DNA of 64,000 nt, taken from the NCBI GenBank assembly GCA_017591395.1, contig WEDG01001475.1:1-64000 (forward strand), read 5' to 3'. How positions within the stretch are numbered: position 1 is the first letter of the stretch; every line of letters starts with the position of its first letter. Both the position numbers and the translations under genes were made by a program. The notes beneath the pieces were generated by a model. The model was not told the DNA's origin. It saw only the letters and a list, made by a program, of their open reading frames with translations, and made no database searches. The stretch comes from Schistocephalus solidus (Eukaryota; Platyhelminthes; Cestoda; Diphyllobothriidea; Diphyllobothriidae). This document shows positions 57,059 to 64,000 of this stretch, one piece after another.

Positions 57059-58394
57059 GTTAATAAATAATCACCGATCATGCCTGAAGAATCCGCCTGC
57101 TTACGCACATGTCTGGTCGTCTTACAGGTGTTTGTTACTAGCTCATTGGGATGTATGGGGTGGGAGAATCCATAGAACTACGCAGTCTAATCTGCCGCTA
57201 GGAGCACAGGTAAGGTGCGCGTCTTACGCGTATGAAGGCGGGCAACATAGCTCTTAAGGCTGTAAAGCAAGGAAGGTCATTGAAACGGTGTTTAAGTCTT
57301 GGAATAGTCATATCGGAACCTGCTTTGCACGAGCCAGATTCTTCCATACAACGGACATCGCAGGGGGTCTGAAAGGTAGTCACACTCGCACTCAATCTTG
57401 AAGACTTGGATGGGTTTTTAATTTTATGATGCTCAAAAGGTTATCTTTTTCCTCTCTTAAAGTCGCTTAAAGGGTGTGAAGGACTCTTACTGTAGTAAAA
57501 ACTCGTTGAAGGGATTTTTGTCGTCGAATAGCTCTCACAGAGCTTCTCTGAGACAAGGCTTTCTCAAAACCCTGAGGGAAGTTTTGAAGGACGTTTTTTC
57601 ACACTTTGCATCTAGGGATCCCGGGAAGACCCAGCGTGGTCTCCGCTAGAAAGTCTATCGAGTCGGCTCACAAAACTCCCCCTCTAATTCTCAGCAAAAC
57701 CATCCCCGTGATAACAGAATGCACAATGCGCTTTCCATTACCCAAACATGCAGGAAAACAGTTTAAAAACTCCTAAATTTGGCATGCCGCCAAAATTTTC
57801 ACGTGTTTTGCTCCCATCATCCCTTCTGCACTGCACACAATGCAGTCTGGTAACGGCTTGAGAAAGACTTACGGCGATCACACCTCAAGGAAGCGCGCAA
57901 TGGTTTGTTCCATTTTTCTGCCATCATGCCAACGATACTGTTGCATTTTACACCTAGTTAACCTCGTTAGTACCCGTCTGTCGCTCTCGAGATTGACGTT
58001 GGCAGTCTTCTACTGACATTTCGCACTTACTGACGCCATTCAGGAGTTCTTTGAAGCGTTCGTTTTGGTCCATGCTAGCCTAAACGTGTCCATGATGCCC
58101 CTTTGAGTAGATATCCACTGAAAATTACCTGTCCGGCTGGTTTGGTCGTCTTCGATGCCTTTGATCTATTAGTAGAGATGTAAGAACAATGCCTCACTCC
58201 AATCTTGTTGCGCATATACTGGGAGTCCCGAAGCCAACACACATGACAGCTGGTTAGGAAAACCACAGCCATTATTTAGGCCTGAGCTACATGTATGCTG
58301 TTTTACCTTGGTCTGCATGCCAATATCCATGCTAAACGGGGTGCCTCGTGCCTTTAGGCTTACGTGTTAAACCATTGTTTTTTTCTGTGTTCAG

Positions 58395-58579
58395 AAGGTC
58401 ATGTTGCCAAGGTACTTCCTTCCGTTAACGACATCATTACTCCTGTCCGTCAGCAACATGGGTCAGTCACAGTGTGACGTTGATTCTGATGTGCAGTCGA
58501 ACGCCATGCAATGTTCCTCTGTAAATAGTAGACAGCACTACTCGCCTACTTTTAAAAAACGAAAGCATAGCCTGAGGAG
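58395..58579 (+). CDS. Candidate secreted-peptide exon, right arm
   Basis: Acceptor TTTTTTTCTGTGTTCAG ends at 58,394; the ATG is at 58,401 and a donor-like GAG|GTAACA at 58,579/58,580. The encoded 60-residue start has a signal-peptide-like N-terminus (MLPRYFLPLTTSLLLSVSNM), two Cys, and a strongly basic end. The reading frame is kept in both palindrome arms with one substitution. If real it would be the first coding exon of a small secreted protein, present as a divergent pair in the two arms. Chance cannot be excluded given its length. Confidence 0.25.
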
Positions 58580-60164
58580 GTAACAAATGCCATATTTTGC
58601 ACGGCTAGATGGCAGGATGTGTTGTGAATCAGCCCATGTATTTCGGGAATATTGCCCAAACGATAGCCTCGCAGAGGAATGTCATCTATACAGTATTGAA
58701 TATGCTTATTCATCGCCTTTCCATGCTATATTCTTATATAAATGTGCAAACAGCAAAAAAAAACTTCGGGAACTCGTATCTGGAAATCCCATTTTAATGG
58801 CATATCCATGGGAGCATGGCGCTCGCACTTTCACGTGCTTCATTCAAACTTCCACAGAGTGGCCTTCTCAGGCCCCAATGATAGAACAGCCTTAACCAGT
58901 AACTAGTGTATTTATAATGTATGGTGAATACTTAGTTTGAAATGTACTTGCACCGTTCAAAAAATGCATTCGATCGAGTTTGTTTGTATGATGTATGTTG
59001 TTAACTGGTGCACGCTGTATCCAGGGATTTCGTGAAGGTATGATTATAACTGAGATGGGCCGCCATTTTGAAGGAAGATTCATGTATTCCCGGTCTTGAA
59101 GATCGGAGCATTCGTAACTGACGTAAACCGGTGATAGCGTTACTGGGCTGGCACTAAATTCCTGAGCTTCGCAAACTTAGAGAAAGCACGATCGAAGTGT
59201 CTAGGGAGCTAGAAGAGGTCATGCAGATAAAACTCATTTGCTCAAAATTTGGACACAGCGAATTGCATATGGTGTTCGTGCAATATCAGTCAAAGTTAAC
59301 CCATCCTTAAAATAAATGCACGAAATACTATTCGCCCCTATTTGTGCCTTGCTTATTCTTCCCACAAGCTTCAGACACTTCATATCCTAAAAAAGATAAA
59401 TCAGCAGCTGATTCGTACTTTAACTTCCTGTACGCAAACCCTATCATCGTGCTACGTTTTGTTTTATACTCCAAATTTCCATTTTAAATTGCACTTTATC
59501 AGAATCCACTTGCTAAAAATATGCAGCTCAGTGCTCCCAAGTTGCCTTAAGAATTTGAGCCACACGATGGCTTCATGTCCACCAACCAAAGTAATAAAAT
59601 GAACGCAGCCTCCAGTTAACCTCTTCAGCCGAATGCCTACCTGTATTTAATGGCTGATGCTTATGCATACCCATATATATGTATGCTTTTGCTCCAAATG
59701 ATAACTTAAAAACGGGGGAGCCAATGCACTGAATCGTCTTAAAATCACAGATTCTACAAATCAGCGGTTGATGTAGTGGCTTTCTTACTTCGATAAATAA
59801 TCCACAAGTAAGCATTTAAGTCTCCCCAGTAATTTCAATCTTTCTCTAGCTTTTGTGACTAATAAGAGTGCAAATAAAATAGTGCTTTCCGAAAAGATCA
59901 TTCAAAGCCCACTGTCTATGCCTAAATGAGAAATAATCGGTCGCCACCCTAATGTTCCGCAATGTTTTTAATATTGACTACTAACATCCAAATCCATACA
60001 CTCCATCTATAATTTTGAATTTATAGTTTCTTAGAAAAATCTGATAGCTAAACTTGTTTGAGGAGTTTGAACCGCACAAGAGAGTTACATTAGCTTAACC
60101 GCGACTCCCGGCAGATTTGCTCAGTCAACTGCATGCAGTCATTCATCAATTTCATGAAATGTAT

Positions 60165-60440
60165 CACTTACATTCCGAATTGTGTTTTCGATCAGGAAAG
60201 ACTACTTAAAAGGGATTGTAATATTTTGTATTTTGTAGCATAACTCCAAGACAGTTCAGACACAACAGGATGCCGGTTTTTGAATGCAGTCTCTTTAGCC
60301 ACCTGCAAAAAGCTGCATTCGACAAAATTACTATTTTCGTTATATGCATTTTTTCCTATTGATTTTCGTTGTCCTCCCCAACTTCAAATCTTTTGTAGAG
60401 AAAATAAAAAATGTCTTCTTGTACTCATTTGTTACCAACT
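60165..60440 (+). repeat. AT-rich dispersed repeat R2, copy d
   Basis: ATTGTGTTTTCGATCAGGAA, AAGGGATTGTAATATTTTG, CACAACAGGATGCCGGTTTT, TTTGAATGCAGTCTC, CTTTTGTAGAGAAAAT and CTTCTTGTACTCATTTGTTA correspond in order to copy c. LINE D begins immediately after, so its 5' end was inserted in or next to this repeat. Confidence 0.7.
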
Positions 60441-60681
60441 CAGGGTGTGGGGGGTACTCATTATGGGTAGCGTCACACTGGTAGTATTTGGTCACCCCAT
60501 CTCTCTCGTATAGGTGGTGAATGCTCCTGTGACCGCCGCTGGCTGGTACCCAACTCTCACATGTGGCTCCCTGAAGCTGGTTCTTCTCAGCGGCCACACC
60601 CCGGGCAACCGCAAAGACCGGCGGGCTAAACCAGGTGAGGGTCTCCTGTGTTGCGTATGTCTTCACACCCGGTACGTCTGC

Positions 60682-60852
60682 TCCTTTCCCCCTGGTCTTG
60701 CCCCTCTCCCGTCATCCCTGTCCACCCTCTCCCCTCCTACTTCTCCTCCTTCCTCTCCTCTCGCCCTTCTCTCCTCCTCTCTTTCTCATCTCCTTTACTC
60801 TTACTTCTTTCCTTCTCCGTCTCTCCTCACCCTTCCCTCCTCCCCCACGGTC
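60682..60852 (+). other. Polypyrimidine tract in LINE D 5'UTR
   Basis: About 170 nt almost entirely C and T on the plus strand (CTCCTCCTTCCTCTCCTCTC and similar). It lies between the element start and the APE domain. Short frames across it (Ser/Pro/Leu-rich) are composition artefacts. LINE A lacks an equally long tract. Confidence 0.8.
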
Positions 60853-61098
60853 GAAAAAAATAATACGGCGAGGCCGACGTGCAATCACGTAGGCAGCCCA
60901 GGCGAAGTAGTCGTTCTCTCACTAATCCAAATCGTGACCCATTGTGGAGTTCGGTAACCACCTGGGATGACTTAGCAGCCCTATTTAGGGACAGCACTGC
61001 TTACCCCCTCGCTGGAGAGGGGGCTAGAAAAGGTGCTCTAAACAAATGCTTGGCCTCCCGACAGCTGCAGCAGACCGTGGCTAGCAGACTTAAATTAC

Positions 61099-62001
61099 AT
61101 GCGGTCGAAAAACTCTAAACAATTTCAACAACAACTCCTCTCCCTATCCCCCCACCGTAACCTCCGGGGTACCCCGTGGACTCCTCGAGTGAGCTTGCTC
61201 ACTCTAGCAGCCTGGAATGTTCGATCCCATTTAGACAATCTCAGGAGCAACCGACCGAAATGGAGGACGGCTTTTGACGTTCGAGAACTGGCGCGCTACA
61301 AGGTGGACATTACTGCTCTCAGCAAGACTCGATTCTGTAAACAGGGTCAGCTGGAGAAGGTGGTTGCCGGCTGCACCTTCTTCTGGAGCGGCCGGCCAAA
61401 GGCAGAGCGACGCAACGCTGGTGTTACCTTTGCCATCCGGAACGACATAGTGGGACGTTTGCCCTGTTTGCCGCAGAGTATCAATGATCCCCTGATGAGC
61501 CTCCGCCTGCCTCTTCGGGGTGACAAGTTCACCACCATCAATAGCGCCTGCGCTCCCACAACGACGAGCTCTGATGCGGCGAAGGACAAATTCTTTGAGG
61601 ACCTGCACGCCCTGCTGGCGACTTTGCCGAAGGCGGATAAGTTACTTGTTCTTCGTGACTTTAACGCATGCGTCGGGACAGACCGTGCCTCATGGAGAAG
61701 AGTGCTGGGTCCCCATGGTCTCGGTTAGCCGTAAAGATAATGGCCTCCTTCTTCTGCGAGCGTGTGCGAAACACCGTCTCCTGCTGACCAACGCCTTATT
61801 TTACCTCCCGATGCGGCAAAAGGCGACCTGGGTTTACCCTCGGCCGAGACACTGGCACCTCTTGGACTATGTCTTCATCCGGAGGCGAGATCGCAGGACG
61901 GTATGGTGACAAAGACGATCCCCGGTGACGACGGGTGGACGGATCACCGCCTCGTCATCTCCAAAATGAGGCATAGTCAGCATCTACGCAGAAGACCCTA
62001 A
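61099..62001 (+). pseudogene. LINE D APE endonuclease
   Basis: The frame 61,099-61,728 carries [20 protein letters not shown] (N-terminal APE block with the metal-coordinating Asn), [20 protein letters not shown] (Glu of the usual SETR motif changed to Lys), [37 protein letters not shown] and [20 protein letters not shown]. After a frameshift near 61,725 it continues as [20 protein letters not shown] and [13 protein letters not shown], then TIPGDDGWTDHRLVISKMRH (catalytic SDH-like region: TDHR). The SETR to SKTR change and the frameshift make it inactive. Confidence 0.85.
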
Positions 62002-62598
62002 GGTAAGCGACAACAAGGTAAGTTGAATACTGTTTTGTTGAATATGCCTGCTCACCATCTCCATTTCAGCAACGAACTGGCCAACCGACTAGCCAACCTT
62101 CCAGTCGCCGACGCGGACATCTCTGGGGAGAACCGCTGGTGTCAGCTGAATGAAACCATCCAATCTATCGCCCTGGATGTCCTCAGCCGTACACGTCGTC
62201 AGCACCAAGACTGGTTCGATGACAATAATGCAGCTATCAACGCTCTGCTCGTCAAGAAGAACAAGTTGCACAAAAGCCTACGTAGATAGCCCTATCGTTG
62301 CAAACAAGACAGCCTTCTAATGAAGTCGCAGCTGCTGGAGATGCAGAATACCCAGATGACGTGCAAAGCAAAAAAAATCCAAGTGTATGTGGACCGAAAC
62401 GATTGGAAGAACTTCTTCGCCGCCACTAAGACTGTCTGCGGACCTCCTGTCAAAGGCGCGGCCCCTCATCTCAATGCCGACGGCTGGACGCTACTCACTG
62501 AGAAGACGCAAATTCTGACGCGATGAGCAGAACATTTACAAAGCGTTCTCAATCAGTCCTCCACCATCTCCGACACCGCCATAGATCACCTGCCTGAA
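62002..62598 (+). pseudogene. LINE D linker region
   Basis: In frame with the preceding APE segment after a TAA at 61,999: GKLNTVLLNMPAHHLHFSNE, LANLPVADADISGENRWCQL, RRQHQDWFDDNNAAINALLV. After another stop: YVDRNDWKNFFAATKTVCGP and HLNADGWTLLTEKTQILTR. This interdomain region links APE and RT in LINEs A and D. Its first part looks like a short intron but is coding (see rejected items). Confidence 0.8.
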
Positions 62599-63904
62599 GT
62601 GGAAATCAATGTTGAACTTGATCTCCCGCTCTCTCTCCAAGAAACCATCATAGCCGTGCAGCAACTCTCAAGCGGGAAAGCGCCTGGCTTGGACGCGATC
62701 CCTGTTGAGTTTTACCAGCATGGTGGACCCCAACTGATGAACCAACTCAAGTGCTCTTCCAGGAGATGTGGCACCAAGGGCAGGTCCCTCAGGATTTTGA
62801 GGATGCAACCATTGTCCACCTCTACAAGAAGAAAGGGAACCGCCAACCCTGTGACAACCACCGAGGAATCTCGCTGCTGAACATCGTCGGAAAGAGCTTC
62901 GCCCGCATTCGTCTCAATCACCTGAACGCTCACCTGGAGCATGGACTGCTCCCGGAAAGCCAAAGTGGCTTTCGACGACACAAAGGAACAATCGACATGA
63001 GCTTCACCGCTCACCAGTTGCACGAGAAGTGCCAGGAGATGCGGACTCACCTCTACACTACCTTCGTGGTTCTGACGAAAGTCTTTGACACAGAGAATCG
63101 CGATGGGCTGTGGAAAATCATGCATAAATTCGGCTGTCCTGAGCGATTTCATCTCATGGTACCTCAACTTCACGATGGCATTATGGCGCGCGTCACGGAC
63201 AGCGAAGCCGTTTCAAAGGCCTTCGCAGTGACCAACGGAGGGAAACAGGACTGCGTCCTTGCACCTACCCTCTTTAGTCTGATGTTCTCTGCCATGCTAA
63301 CGGACGCCTACCGTAACGAAAACCCCCGGGATCCGCAGCGCCTACCGGATGGACGGCCGACTCCTCAACCAACGATGGATGCACTCCCTGCTCGCATGTC
63401 TCCACAGCCACCATCCACTAACTTCTCCTCGCTGACGACTGCGCACTCAATGCAACGACAGAAGAGGAAATGCAAAGGAGCATGGACCTCTTCGCTTCCG
63501 CCTGTGACAAGTTCGGACTTCGCATCAACAATGAGAAAACGTTTGTGATGCATCAGCCACCGCCCAATGCCACCTACTCCGCAGCTCACATCAATGTCAA
63601 TGGCGCCCAACTCAAATCTGTGGATACCTTCACGTTACTGGGCAGCAATCTCTCCCGCAGCACCAAAGTCGACGATGAGATCGCTAATCGGGTCACCAAA
63701 GCCAGCCAAGCTTTTGGAGGCAAGCAGTACGTCGTCTGGAATCAACACAGTCTCCACCTCAGCACCAAACTCAAGATTTATAAAGCTGTCATATTGCCAA
63801 AGCTGCTGTATGGAGCGGAGATGTGGACGATATACCAAAAGCTGGTGCGGAAGTTCAACCAATTCCGCCTCAGCTGCCTTCGAAGAATACTAAAGCTCAA
63901 ATAA
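62599..63904 (+). pseudogene. LINE D reverse transcriptase
   Basis: EINVELDLPLSLQETIIAVQ and LSSGKAPGLDAIPVEFYQHG open the domain. After a frameshift near 62,740: NHRGISLLNIVGKSFARIRL, LLPESQSGFRRHKGTIDMSF, RTHLYTTFVVLTKVFDTENR (one catalytic Asp in FVDL changed to Val) and FAVTNGGKQDCVLAPTLFSL. A second shift near 63,420 precedes the active site, which reads LADDCALN (family FADD). Then [40 protein letters not shown] and [12 protein letters not shown] before the stop at 63,904. The post-RT sequence continues to the window edge. Confidence 0.85.
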
Positions 63905-64000
63905 CTAGGATACCGAACACAGAGGTGTTGGCATGAACAGGCCTTCTCAGCACTTATGCTCAGCTGAAACAACTGCAACTGCGATGCAGTGGCCACTTTG

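Larger units (their letters stand above)
54736..60150 (-). repeat. Giant palindrome, right arm
   Basis: About 5.4 kb, reverse complement of 48,110-53,566. The inner edge is defined by GCGTGTAAATGGATTTTGAA (about 54,743-54,762), matching TTTAAAATCCATTTAAACGC at about 53,540-53,559. The outer edge lies near 60,150, where GAATGACTGCATGCAGT on the minus strand matches GAATGACTGTATTCAGT at about 48,122. Beyond it is an R2 repeat, which is not next to the left arm. Confidence 0.9.
60445..64000 (+). mobile_element. Zinc-finger LINE D, runs off window
   Basis: Plus-strand copy with the 5'UTR (60,445-61,180), APE endonuclease, linker, RT, and the start of the post-RT region. The zinc-finger tail and 3'UTR lie beyond the window. 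The 5' end aligns with that of LINE A at 14,905. The RT is close to LINE C. Several stops and frameshifts are present. Confidence 0.85.

Noticed and set aside
48110..60150. Palindrome as a large terminal-inverted-repeat DNA transposon such as a Maverick
   Set aside because: No integrase, polymerase B, ATPase or transposase is encoded in arms or spacer, and the arms make up almost the whole structure.
62003..62069. Possible short intron in LINE D (two GTAAG donors, CATTTCAG acceptor), with similar signals in LINE A near 13,555-13,615
   Set aside because: The segment translates in frame with both flanks (GKLNTVLLNMPAHHLHFSNE) and LINE A has the corresponding PPGKL residues, so the splice-like words are coding sequence.

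Overview
The window is eukaryotic nuclear DNA made almost entirely of transposable elements, most of them decayed. Long (TA)n microsatellites, a tRNA-derived SINE family, several families of Penelope-like elements (PLEs) with GIY-YIG endonucleases, and APE-type LINEs with C2H2 zinc fingers after the reverse transcriptase suggest a flatworm, most likely a diphyllobothriid-type tapeworm. The organism is inferred from repeat style only; no taxonomic marker gene is present. No bacterial-type operon, rRNA, CRISPR array or genuine tRNA gene was seen.

Layout. 0.6-1.7 kb: two 3' tails of the zinc-finger LINE. 1.7-3.45 kb: a tandem array of about 300-bp SINE-derived units. 3.5-9.9 kb: three minus-strand PLE copies, a 38-bp-arm hairpin, and a 590-bp tandem duplication of a PLE/LINE junction. 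9.6-14.9 kb: a nearly full-length zinc-finger LINE (A, minus), part of it replaced by an AT-rich dispersed repeat (R1). 15.2-19.3 kb: a PLE fragment, a SINE, a PLE with an inverted partner, and a second R1. 20.05-22.1 kb: two direct copies of a hammerhead-ribozyme unit, a SINE and more PLE fragments, separated by (TA)n. 22.1-37.1 kb: mostly AT-rich unique DNA with a LINE endonuclease fossil, a SINE pair, one plausible small membrane-protein gene (32.2 kb) and a Merlin/IS1595-type transposase fossil (33.3-34.1 kb). 37.1-42.4 kb: LINE B (minus), inverted Ty3/gypsy integrase fragments, SINEs and a LINE tail. 42.4-45.7 kb: AT-rich DNA with repeat family R2. 45.7-48.1 kb: LINE C (minus). 48.1-60.15 kb: a giant palindrome with two arms of about 5.4 kb around a 1.17-kb spacer. 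60.16-64.0 kb: an R2 copy, then LINE D (plus), which runs off the window.

The two strongest signals are (1) a hammerhead ribozyme on the minus strand at 20,102-20,173 with every conserved core nucleotide in place, repeated 354 bp away in a copy broken inside the catalytic core, and (2) the giant palindrome, whose inner arms are about 95-97% identical while the outermost 250-300 bp are clearly more diverged. All reverse transcriptases here carry stops or frameshifts, so none looks autonomously active. Boundaries, identities and alignments were made by eye and are approximate.
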